Assembly: GCA_031553035.1 (NCBI GenBank) | Contig: JAVBLY010000009.1 | Location: forward strand, 181,233 to 245,232 | Length of the DNA stretch: 64,000 bases | Source of the DNA: JAVBLY01 sp031553035 | GTDB lineage: Bacteria; Bacillota; Clostridia; Peptostreptococcales; Anaerovoracaceae | Direction: 5' to 3' | In this document: positions 54,111 through 61,784 of the stretch, piece after piece | Numbering within the stretch: position 1 is the first letter of the stretch | How the letters are laid out: the number at the start of each line of letters is the position of its first letter | The notes under the pieces: generated by a model | The model's input: only the letters and a program-made list of their open reading frames with translations | Told to the model about the DNA's origin: nothing | The model's database searches: none | Program-made: the position numbers and the translations under genes

Positions 54111-56723
54111 ATGCATATAGTCAAAGGAAAAAGCACCCCCAATTCAATAAGATCTCAGCTATTCAGATATCTAGGAATAATTCTGTTTCTGTTTATTCTT
54201 ATATTCTTTTTGATATTCTATACCCGAATGGTGGACACACTGAAACAGGCCGAAAAAATGCATATTTCAGAGCTCAATAACTCTATTACTGGAGTGATGA
54301 GCGATGCAGAGTCAAACCTTCATTCATCAAACTGGGATTGGTCCTGCTGGGATGACACATACGAATTTGCTCTGGGGAATTATCCGGACTACGACAAGAT
54401 CAATTTCGAAAATGTCAATGCTCTGGAAAAATTAGGTATAAATTTTGTCATCATCAAAGATAATGATTTGAATGTCAGGTACACCGGATTTTATGATTTA
54501 CTTAAAAAAGAAAGAAGCAAGATGCCGGCAGGTCTGGTCAGATCTTTAGATGGTGTGACCGAAGATTTTCTAAGAGAATACTCTCCTTCAGAAAAAGATC
54601 AGGATGAAGATGCGGAAAAAGGTTGGCTTGGCTACTACTTATACGGAGGCAAAGCATATTCGGTATCTGTCATGCCCATACTCCCCAGTGACGGAACGGG
54701 GAACCCAGCCGGAACCGTTGTTATGGGAAGAGTATGCGATAATGAGAATATAAGGCATATGATAAGGACGGACACATTTAATTTTGAGATCGTCTCTCCT
54801 ACAGAAGAGGAATTGAAAATCGGCGACACAGTAGATTATCAGGGCAATGCCGTATTATCCCTACACAAAATCATAGATGATATTTCGGGCAACAAGCTGC
54901 TTTTAAAGATCAGTCAGCCCCGTACTATTTATCTTGAAGGTATGCGGGCTGTGGGGATGTCAAGCCTTATACTAATCATTTTGATGATACTGTTCGTAAT
55001 AATACTTTTTTTCATAATGTCAAAAGTCGTTACAACTCCTTTAAAAAACCTTTCGGAAGACGTATTGTCGGTCAAGGAAGATTTTACCGTGGATACGGAA
55101 AAGTATTCGCGAAGCCTCGAATTATATACCTTAAGTACATCCATCAACAAAATGTTTGACAACGTTCTTAAAGCGGAACAGTCCAATCTGGCAAAGAGTG
55201 AATTTTTATCCCGAATGAGCCATGAGATGCGAACACCTATGAATGCAATTATCGGCATGGCAGGCATTGCCCGAATGTCCGGTACAACAGAGCGTTACGA
55301 ATACTGCCTGGATAGAATTGAAAATGCGTCTAATCATCTGCTTGGTGTGATCAATGATATTCTTGATATGTCCAAGATTGAAGCCAACAAATTCGAACTA
55401 TCATGTTCTGAATTCGATCTGGAAAAAATGCTGATTAATATTACCAATATGATGATTTTCAGAATGGATGAAAAGGGCCAGGCTTTTTATGTACATGTTG
55501 ACAGCGATGTCCCTAATGATCTCTTCGGTGATGAACAGCGCATAGCCCAGGTCATTACAAACCTTTTATCAAATGCAGTGAAATTCACTCCTGAGAACGG
55601 ACAGATTTCTCTAAATGTAAGCCTGCAGGAGAAAAATAAGGATGAGTGCTCCCTCAAATTCAGTATCACAGATACAGGAATAGGGGTTCCTTTAGAGCAG
55701 CAGAAAAAATTATTCGGAGCGTTTGAACAGGCTGACGGCAGTGTTTCCAGAAAATATGGCGGAACAGGATTGGGACTTGCCATTTCAAAAAGGATCGTGG
55801 AAATGATGTTCGGTGAGATCAGCATTGAATCGAAAAAAGGAGAAGGGGCTACCTTTACTTTCACTATAGAGATAAATTCCGTATCCGGCGGTGAAAGTCG
55901 GAAACTTCTCGAAGCTAATAGGGGAATCAGGGTGCTTTCGGTTTCGGATGATCAAAAAATACTGGAATCATTCGAATATATATTTAAGTCCAACGACATT
56001 ATTTGTGATGTTGCGTCTAACGCTTCTGATGTTATAATAAAAGTGCAGAACATGACCGGCAGACCATATGATATCATTTTTATTGATCGCATAATAGAAG
56101 ATACTGACGGCATTGAACTGACCCGAAAAATCAAGGAGATATCCGGTGAGAGTTCAGTGGTCATAATGACATCTGCGGCTCAGTGGAATATTATAGAGCA
56201 GGATGCACTTGATGCAGGTGCAGAACATTTTATACAGAAGCCTCTATTCTCATCGGTGGTGATGGATTGTGTAGACGAATGCCTGGGCAGATTATGTAAG
56301 ATACCCAGTCTTGACAGTTCAGCGAACGGGAAAGAACTGCTGAGCGGGAAGACTATTTTGCTGGTGGATGATCTGGATATCAACCGTGAGATCATAGTGG
56401 CCATGTTGGATGTTCCAGGAGTTACGATCTTTGATGCCGAAAACGGTATTGAAGCAGTCGATATTTACAAGAAACACTCTGAAGAGATCGATCTTGTCCT
56501 GATGGACATCCATATGCCTGAGATGGACGGGTATGAAGCAACCCGCCTGATCCGCTCCCTTGAAAACTGCCCGGAAGCTCAAACAGTCCCAATAATAGCA
56601 ATGACTGCCAATGTTTTCCGTGAAGACATCGAAAAATGTCTTGCAGCAGGCATGAATGAGCATGTGGGAAAACCCATCGATGTTGAGGAGCTAATCGAAA
56701 AAATCAACATCCACCTGTCATAA
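54111..56723 (+). CDS. Hybrid sensor histidine kinase with CHASE4 domain and two receiver domains
   Basis: An 870-residue membrane sensor. Two membrane helices (about 19-40 and 281-305) flank an extracellular CHASE4-type domain marked by WDWSCWDDTYEF (about 70-81). A HAMP-like linker leads to the HisKA domain with His371 (SRMSHEMRTPMNAIIG), then a HATPase domain (NLLSNAVKFT, DTGIGVP, GGTGLGLAIS). The first receiver keeps one likely phospho-Asp659 (FIDR) but lacks the usual VDD start (VSDDQ). The second is standard with Asp799 (LMDIHMPEMDG) and ends the chain. No Hpt domain or output regulator is adjacent, so the output partner is elsewhere. It stands divergent from the sulfatase gene and may sense something related to it. 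Confidence 0.88.
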   Translation: MHIVKGKSTPNSIRSQLFRYLGIILFLFILIFFLIFYTRMVDTLKQAEKMHISELNNSITGVMSDAESNLHSSNWDWSCWDDTYEFALGNYPDYDKINFENVNALEKLGINFVIIKDNDLNVRYTGFYDLLKKERSKMPAGLVRSLDGVTEDFLREYSPSEKDQDEDAEKGWLGYYLYGGKAYSVSVMPILPSDGTGNPAGTVVMGRVCDNENIRHMIRTDTFNFEIVSPTEEELKIGDTVDYQGNAVLSLHKIIDDISGNKLLLKISQPRTIYLEGMRAVGMSSLILIILMILFVIILFFIMSKVVTTPLKNLSEDVLSVKEDFTVDTEKYSRSLELYTLSTSINKMFDNVLKAEQSNLAKSEFLSRMSHEMRTPMNAIIGMAGIARMSGTTERYEYCLDRIENASNHLLGVINDILDMSKIEANKFELSCSEFDLEKMLINITNMMIFRMDEKGQAFYVHVDSDVPNDLFGDEQRIAQVITNLLSNAVKFTPENGQISLNVSLQEKNKDECSLKFSITDTGIGVPLEQQKKLFGAFEQADGSVSRKYGGTGLGLAISKRIVEMMFGEISIESKKGEGATFTFTIEINSVSGGESRKLLEANRGIRVLSVSDDQKILESFEYIFKSNDIICDVASNASDVIIKVQNMTGRPYDIIFIDRIIEDTDGIELTRKIKEISGESSVVIMTSAAQWNIIEQDALDAGAEHFIQKPLFSSVVMDCVDECLGRLCKIPSLDSSANGKELLSGKTILLVDDLDINREIIVAMLDVPGVTIFDAENGIEAVDIYKKHSEEIDLVLMDIHMPEMDGYEATRLIRSLENCPEAQTVPIIAMTANVFREDIEKCLAAGMNEHVGKPIDVEELIEKINIHLS

Positions 56724-56782
56724 CAGAAGATGCTTTTGCCTGTCCCGATCCGGTTATGAACCGGTATTTAAGAGGAGTTCAC

Positions 56783-57574
56783 ATGATAGAATCAAATAAA
56801 GATAAGTGTATAAAGTGCTATAAGTGTATAGCCATATGCCCGTTCACCGTTCTTGCCGAAGATGAAGGGGGGGTTCCTGAATCGAGGGAAGGAAAAATTT
56901 GCCTTAAATGCATGCATTGCGCAGCCACATGCCCGGTAGATGCTCTTACTTTTGATGGCAAAGATGCTATTATCGACAGACCTGTACACAAGTTGCCGGA
57001 AAGTTTCAGCGGAGATCTGAAAAACCATATAATGCAAATGCGGTCATACAGGCATTTTAAAGATCAACCTGTGGATAAGCAGATCATCAAAGACGTGCTG
57101 GATGCCGCAAGATGGACACCCAGTGCAAAAAATCAGCAGCCAACAAAGTTTATTGTCGTAAGCTCCAAAGATATACTGAAGCAAATGATGGATGCCATAA
57201 TTGAATATGTCAAAGAAACAGGGATATCCCCGGAAGTAGTTACCGAATATGAGGAAGAAGGAAACAACGTTGTGATGGGTGAAGCACATACAATACTCAT
57301 TGCATATGCCAGAGACAATGCCATCAATCCGCCGGGAGATACATATATAAAGATGACTAACATCGAACTCTTATTTCAGTCAATGGGTATCGGCACATGC
57401 TGGGGTGGCTATCTGACCAGATTCCTGAATGTTGTTCCCAAGATTAAGGAAATACTTCCGGAATTGCCCGACGGGAATTCTTTTTACGCCTCATTCATGC
57501 TTGGGTATCCTGAGAACGAGGAATATATCCATATACCGACACGGCTCAAAGATGCTGATATCAGGTGGGTTTAA
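56783..57574 (+). CDS. Ferredoxin-nitroreductase fusion
   Basis: A 263-residue flavoprotein. The N-terminal 60 residues carry two [4Fe-4S] motifs (CIKCYKCIAICP and CLKCMHCAATCP). The rest is an FMN nitroreductase domain (MRSYRHFKDQPVDKQIIKDV, DAARWTPSAKNQQP, LLFQSMGIGTCWGG). The clusters probably pass electrons from a ferredoxin-type donor to FMN for reduction of a nitro- or quinone-like compound. The ATG at 56783 is preceded by AGAGGAG; an earlier ATG at 56756 is not. It precedes fumarase by 17 bases and is likely co-transcribed. Confidence 0.87.
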   Translation: MIESNKDKCIKCYKCIAICPFTVLAEDEGGVPESREGKICLKCMHCAATCPVDALTFDGKDAIIDRPVHKLPESFSGDLKNHIMQMRSYRHFKDQPVDKQIIKDVLDAARWTPSAKNQQPTKFIVVSSKDILKQMMDAIIEYVKETGISPEVVTEYEEEGNNVVMGEAHTILIAYARDNAINPPGDTYIKMTNIELLFQSMGIGTCWGGYLTRFLNVVPKIKEILPELPDGNSFYASFMLGYPENEEYIHIPTRLKDADIRWV

Positions 57575-57591
57575 ATGACAGGAGGGTTGAA

Positions 57592-58944
57592 ATGAAGGAG
57601 AATTGCAGAATAGAAAAAGACAGCATGGGCGAAATCAAAGTCCCGGCAGATAAAAAGTGGGGTGCCCAGACTCAGCGAAGTCTTTTGAACTTCGACATCG
57701 GCAGTGAAAAAATGCCTTCTGCGCTCATAAAAGCTTTTGCTGTTATCAAGACAGCATGTGCCAGAGTGAACCGCGATCTCGGTGAATTGGATCAAGATAA
57801 AGCCAAATCTATAGAAGGAGCTTGCGATAGAATCAGAAACGGAGAGTTGAATTCCGAATTTCCATTGTCCGTTTGGCAGACAGGAAGCGGCACTCAGACA
57901 AACATGAATGTCAATGAAGTGATTTCCCACCTTACTAAGGCCCATCCGAATGACGAAGTCAATAAAGGGCAGAGCTCGAACGATACTTTCCCAACGGCAA
58001 TGCATATTTCAGCATATATTACAGCCCAGGAAAAACTCCTGCCCGCACTTCGCGAAATGGAAACAGCCCTTCTTGAACTTTCTGCAAAAAATTCAGGTAT
58101 TATAAAAATCGGAAGAACACATCTTCAGGATGCAACACCTCTTGCTCTCGGACAAGAGATCAGCGGATGGGAAGAGATGATAAGAAAATCTATATCCATG
58201 ATAGAAGTTTCTCTTGAAGAAGTTAAATATCTGGCTCTTGGCGGCACAGCAGTAGGCACAGGAATAAATTCTGATAAAAATTTCGGCAGGCTGACTGCAG
58301 AGGAAATATCAAAGATCACAGGCTACAAATTCGAAACCGCCGAAAACAAATTCCATTCTCTGACTTCAAAAGATGCACTGGTATTTTTCCACGGTGCACT
58401 TAAAGCTCTCGCAGCTAATATGATGAAGATCGCTAATGATGTGAGGCTCCTTGCCAGCGGTCCAAGGTGTGGAATAGGGGAGATAACCATTCCGCAGAAT
58501 GAGCCCGGCAGTTCAATCATGCCCGGCAAGGTCAACCCAACTCAATGTGAAGCTGTCACAATGGTATCTGTTCAGGTCATGGGCAACGATGCTGCAATCG
58601 GATTTGCCGCATCTCAGGGCAACTTTGAACTGAATGTCTTCATGCCGGTAATCATTTATAATGTTCTTCAGTCCATAGAGCTGATCGCAGACAGTGCAGC
58701 TTCTTTTACAAAAAATTGTCTTACCGGGATCGAGCCGGTGCTTGAAAACATCGAAAGACATTTGAATGACTCACTCATGCTTGTCACATGTCTGGCTCCG
58801 GTGATCGGATATGATGATGCCGCATCAATAGCCAAGGCGGCCTACGAAAACGGGACTACTCTGAAAGAAGAAACTCTGAAAGGTAAATACCTCTCAGAGT
58901 CTGAATTTGACGATATAGTCCGTCCTGAAAAAATGATCAAGTAG
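57592..58944 (+). CDS. fumC: Class II fumarate hydratase
   Basis: A 450-residue iron-independent fumarase, a homotetramer that interconverts fumarate and malate. The signature GSSIMPGKVNPTQCE (about residue 306-320), the substrate-binding TGSGTQTNMNVNEV (about 92-105), and GQSSNDTFPTAMH are all present. The start at 57592 is taken because GGAGGG lies just before it. Aspartase has a related signature, but the SSNDTFPT and HLQDATPLALGQE segments fit FumC better. It follows the ferredoxin-nitroreductase gene and converges on an acyl-CoA synthetase gene. Confidence 0.92.
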   Translation: MKENCRIEKDSMGEIKVPADKKWGAQTQRSLLNFDIGSEKMPSALIKAFAVIKTACARVNRDLGELDQDKAKSIEGACDRIRNGELNSEFPLSVWQTGSGTQTNMNVNEVISHLTKAHPNDEVNKGQSSNDTFPTAMHISAYITAQEKLLPALREMETALLELSAKNSGIIKIGRTHLQDATPLALGQEISGWEEMIRKSISMIEVSLEEVKYLALGGTAVGTGINSDKNFGRLTAEEISKITGYKFETAENKFHSLTSKDALVFFHGALKALAANMMKIANDVRLLASGPRCGIGEITIPQNEPGSSIMPGKVNPTQCEAVTMVSVQVMGNDAAIGFAASQGNFELNVFMPVIIYNVLQSIELIADSAASFTKNCLTGIEPVLENIERHLNDSLMLVTCLAPVIGYDDAASIAKAAYENGTTLKEETLKGKYLSESEFDDIVRPEKMIK

Positions 58945-58951
58945 TTTTGAT

Positions 58952-60430
58952 CTATTTGTCTCTAAGTAATCTTTTTAGTATTTTTCCGGAGCTGCTCTTT
59001 GGAAGTTCATCCACAAATACGATGTTCCTGGGGGTCTTATATGCTGCCAGATGTTCCTTTAGAAATCTCAGCAGTTCTCTTGCGTGCATGTCTTCACCAT
59101 CTTTAAGTACAACGTGTGCGATAGCAACTTCTCCTCTTAGTCGGTCTTCTGCTCCAACTACAGCGGCTTCCTTTATTTTGGGGTGTTTGTAGATGACTTC
59201 TTCAACCTCTCTGGGGTATACATTGAGTCCTGATACTACTATCATGTCTTTTTTTCGGTCGACGATAAAAATGTAATCTTCATCATCTTTCTTGGCAAGA
59301 TCTCCGGTATGCAGCCAGCCGTTTCGGAGAGCGGCTTCTGTCTGCTCAGGCTCTTTATAATAGCCCTGCATTACATTTGTTCCTCTGACTACCAGTTCGC
59401 CTACGACGCCGGCTTCCACTTCATTGTCATTCTCATCAAATATCCTGCATTCTACATTAGGTATAGGCAATCCGATGGAGCCTTCCTTCTGAATACCGTC
59501 ATAAGGGTTAAATGCAACGCCCGGTGATGCTTCCGTCAGTCCATAGCCTTCTATTACAGGAAGGTTCATTATTGCCCGCGTCTGTCTGTAAATTTCAACA
59601 GGCAGAGCCGCACCTCCCGATATAGCAAGCCTGAGGTCAGGGAACTGTATGTTTTCCTTGGCTCCGTGCAGGAGAACATTGTACATTGCAGGAACACCCA
59701 TGAAAACAGTTATCCTGCCTTTAACAAGAGTTTCAATAACTTCTTTGGGTTGAAATGTTTCCAGTATGGTAACAGTAGCTCCCGCCCAGAGAGGTATCAG
59801 AATACAGGCGGTAAATGCGAATACATGGAACATGGGAAGAACGCACATGAAGTGATCTTCCGGCTTGGCGCCGATCCCAAGAAAACACTGTTCGGTGTTG
59901 TCCACCAAATTTTTGTGAGTCAGCATGGCCGCTTTCTGTCTTCCTGTAGTTCCTGAAGTATAGAGAAAAGTTGAAATTGAATCCATCGAGGCTTCAGGAT
60001 TCTCTTCAGATTCTTCCGCAGCCTCGACCTTTGATTTGAGCACTTCATCCAAAACGATTACCTTGATGCCTAATGCACCTTCGATTGCCTCTTTGCTCAG
60101 GTTGCCCTTTTCCATTATTACAGGTTGGATTATCATATATTTTGCTTCTGAATTTTTCACTATGTATGCAATTTCTTCCATGGTCAGCATAAGGTTGATG
60201 GGCACAATGACGGCACCGTTTCTCACAGTGCCAAAATATGAATAAATAAATTCCGGTGAGTTCATGCAGCTCAGGATTACTTTGTCATTCTTTTGAATAC
60301 CCAGTTCCGACAGCAGGGAAGTATATTTTCTTACTGAACTGTCAAGTTGTTTATACGTTACGGACTCTCCTTTGAAGTTGATCGCTATTTTATCAGGGTC
60401 ATAATTTGTTTTATAAATATTACCTACCAC
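58952..60430 (-). CDS. AMP-dependent acyl-CoA synthetase (long-chain type)
   Basis: A 492-residue adenylate-forming ligase starting at a GTG (60430) behind AAAGGAG. The P-loop TFLYTSGTTGRQKAAMLTHKN, the GYGLTEASP motif, the hinge FIVDRKKDMIVVSGLNVYP and the catalytic Lys in PKSSSGKILKR are all present. The type is that of long-chain fatty acid or aryl-acid CoA ligases (FadD-like), distinct from the 550-residue enzyme at 42.9-44.5 kb. Two copies of a TTTTATWATAAAA element (60461-60509) sit directly upstream. It is probably a single-gene unit. Confidence 0.86.
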   Translation of the reverse strand: MVGNIYKTNYDPDKIAINFKGESVTYKQLDSSVRKYTSLLSELGIQKNDKVILSCMNSPEFIYSYFGTVRNGAVIVPINLMLTMEEIAYIVKNSEAKYMIIQPVIMEKGNLSKEAIEGALGIKVIVLDEVLKSKVEAAEESEENPEASMDSISTFLYTSGTTGRQKAAMLTHKNLVDNTEQCFLGIGAKPEDHFMCVLPMFHVFAFTACILIPLWAGATVTILETFQPKEVIETLVKGRITVFMGVPAMYNVLLHGAKENIQFPDLRLAISGGAALPVEIYRQTRAIMNLPVIEGYGLTEASPGVAFNPYDGIQKEGSIGLPIPNVECRIFDENDNEVEAGVVGELVVRGTNVMQGYYKEPEQTEAALRNGWLHTGDLAKKDDEDYIFIVDRKKDMIVVSGLNVYPREVEEVIYKHPKIKEAAVVGAEDRLRGEVAIAHVVLKDGEDMHARELLRFLKEHLAAYKTPRNIVFVDELPKSSSGKILKRLLRDK

Positions 60431-60460
60431 AATATTTCTCCTTTTATTTTTATCACAAAA

Positions 60461-60509
60461 TAGTTTTATTATAAAAGTATATCATGTTTAGTTTTATAAT
60501 AAAAGTAAA
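60461..60509 (-). promoter_or_regulatory. Double palindromic operator upstream of the long-chain acyl-CoA synthetase gene
   Basis: Two copies of one near-palindrome lie in tandem: TAGTTTTATTATAAAAGTA (60461-60479) and TAGTTTTATAATAAAAGTAA (60489-60508). Their centres are about 28 bases apart. The second copy, with its flanks, is identical over about 23 bases to the element inside the promoter of the other acyl-CoA synthetase (42827-42849). TATAAT/TTATAA within them may also be the -10 element. Confidence 0.65.
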
Positions 60510-60540
60510 ATATTTTTGATTTATAATTACAAAATATGTA

Positions 60541-60568
60541 TTGACACTTTGAATATTTAGGTTATACT
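60541..60568 (+). promoter_or_regulatory. Sigma-70-type promoter of the DUF3793 gene
   Basis: TTGACA (60541-60546) and TATACT (60563-60568) are 16 bases apart, a strong consensus-like promoter. The transcript would begin near 60575, right at the palindrome described next. Confidence 0.7.
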
Positions 60569-60576
60569 GTAATCAA

Positions 60577-60592
60577 GTTAGCAATGGCTAAC
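60577..60592. promoter_or_regulatory. Putative iron-responsive operator (GTTAGC-N4-GCTAAC)
   Basis: GTTAGC (60577-60582) and GCTAAC (60587-60592) form a perfect inverted repeat with a 4-base centre at the transcription start of the DUF3793 gene. TAGC-N4-GCTAAC recurs at 61457-61470 in front of feoA. The half-site resembles the GTTAG/CTAAC half-sites of DtxR/IdeR-type boxes. Confidence 0.55.
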
Positions 60593-60642
60593 CGCGCTCC
60601 AAAACAATATAAAAAGATACAAAAGGAAAGAAAGGGACTGCA

Positions 60643-61227
60643 ATGCATAAAACGATCGACAGAAAAATATTTGAAATGATGCTGGGGGAGTATTGCAGCC
60701 CGGCACTGGCAGGCATAAAGCCTGCAAATATGATTTGTATCAGAAAAGAAAAACTCCCTCTCTTCAGCAGTATACACAAAGAGTACAATGACAAAATGAA
60801 CAAATATGATATTTATTTTTATATCATAAAAGAGACGAGCGCCAGTTATCTAATAATGGTATACAGAAAGTGTAAATTGTTGTCACACCTGATGGGAGTT
60901 CAGGTCTCGGCTATGCTTAAAAGAGAAGGTTATCCGGATCTTATGAAAATAGATTCATATTTAGCATTTTTAAGTAACCGGTTTAACAGCAATTATTGTC
61001 CACCGGATGAAATAGGGTTATTTCTGGGCTATCCTGTCGAAGATGTCATTGGCTTTAAAAAGAACAGAGGTCGTAATTGTATTATTTCGAAATATTGGAA
61101 AGTATACACAAATGAAAATGAAGCCCAAAAGATGTTCCTAAGATATGAAAAATGTAAAAACTCTTTATGCGACCGCTTGCATAAAGGTGCTAGCATAACA
61201 GAGATGTTTACAAAAGTTGTTGCATAA
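60643..61227 (+). CDS. DUF3793 family protein
   Basis: A soluble 194-residue protein. The segment PPDEIGLFLGYPVEDVIGFK (about 126-145) and the following YWKVYTNENEAQKMFLRYEK are the signature of DUF3793, common in anaerobic Clostridia. Conserved cysteines are spread through it (19, 31, 78, 118, 146, 167, 172), but there is no clear cluster motif. GAAAGGGA precedes the ATG. It lies directly ahead of feoAB and shares a putative operator with feoA, so a role in iron or metal homeostasis is a reasonable inference. Biochemical function is unknown. Confidence 0.72.
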   Translation: MHKTIDRKIFEMMLGEYCSPALAGIKPANMICIRKEKLPLFSSIHKEYNDKMNKYDIYFYIIKETSASYLIMVYRKCKLLSHLMGVQVSAMLKREGYPDLMKIDSYLAFLSNRFNSNYCPPDEIGLFLGYPVEDVIGFKKNRGRNCIISKYWKVYTNENEAQKMFLRYEKCKNSLCDRLHKGASITEMFTKVVA

Positions 61228-61343
61228 TCAATTAACTTTTTGTACATAAATGAGATTGGCAATTCTCCTCTTACACAAACCGGATCTATTCAGATCCATA
61301 TAAAACTTAAACACATAAAACATTCACTTGTGCCATATCTCAA

Positions 61344-61383
61344 GATCGACGACCTTTCCCGGGGGCGTCGATCATTTTTTTTT
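61344..61383 (+). terminator. Rho-independent terminator after the DUF3793 gene
   Basis: GATCGACG (61344-61351) pairs exactly with CGTCGATC (61366-61373), with further G-C pairing in the loop region, and a run of T follows (to 61383). The DUF3793 gene is therefore a separate transcript from feoAB. Confidence 0.88.
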
Positions 61384-61435
61384 GAGAATTTTGTATTTTA
61401 ACCCATTAATTATATAAATATTTACTTTATTCCTG

Positions 61436-61470
61436 TATAATGAAAACAAAATACGATAGCGAGGGCTAAC
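61436..61470 (+). promoter_or_regulatory. feoA promoter -10 and putative iron-responsive operator
   Basis: TATAAT (61436-61441) has no good -35 partner. The element TAGC-GAGG-GCTAAC (61457-61470) lies about 16 bases after it and matches the site at 60579-60592 in both half-sites and spacing. Its centre GAGG is also the best ribosome binding site for feoA, so a bound repressor, or a change in the RNA, could affect both steps. Confidence 0.55.
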
Positions 61471-61475
61471 TACTG

Positions 61476-61784
61476 ATGAAACTAAGTGAATTAAACCCAG
61501 GACAATACGGAATAATAAAAATTGTAAAAGGAGCAGGAGCCTTAAGAGACCGCCTCCTTGATATGGGCCTTACACCGGGGACCGAATTGTTTTTGAGAAA
61601 AGCAGCACCGATGGGCGACCCCATCGAAATCACACTGCGTGGTTATGAACTCACGATAAGAAAAGAAGACGCAGATATGGTCTCAGTCGATAAGCTGGAA
61701 GATGGATATAAATTCGGAACGCTTTGCTCGGGGAACTGCCAAAGTTGTATGAAGGGAATAGACGGAGAAGGAAGGCACAAATGA
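61476..61784 (+). CDS. feoA: Ferrous iron transport protein A
   Basis: A 102-residue cytoplasmic SH3-like protein (MKLSELNPGQYGIIKIVKGA, then LLDMGLTPGTELFLRKAAPM, ITLRGYELTIRKEDADMV) that helps FeoB. The C-terminal tail has C-x3-C-x2-C (CSGNCQSC), which some clostridial FeoA proteins carry and which might bind iron. The last four bases overlap the feoB start. Confidence 0.92.
   Translation: MKLSELNPGQYGIIKIVKGAGALRDRLLDMGLTPGTELFLRKAAPMGDPIEITLRGYELTIRKEDADMVSVDKLEDGYKFGTLCSGNCQSCMKGIDGEGRHK

Noticed and set aside
53954..54280. 108-codon frame across the kinase start
   Set aside because: It overlaps the kinase N-terminus in another frame, has no ribosome binding site and a compositionally odd product.
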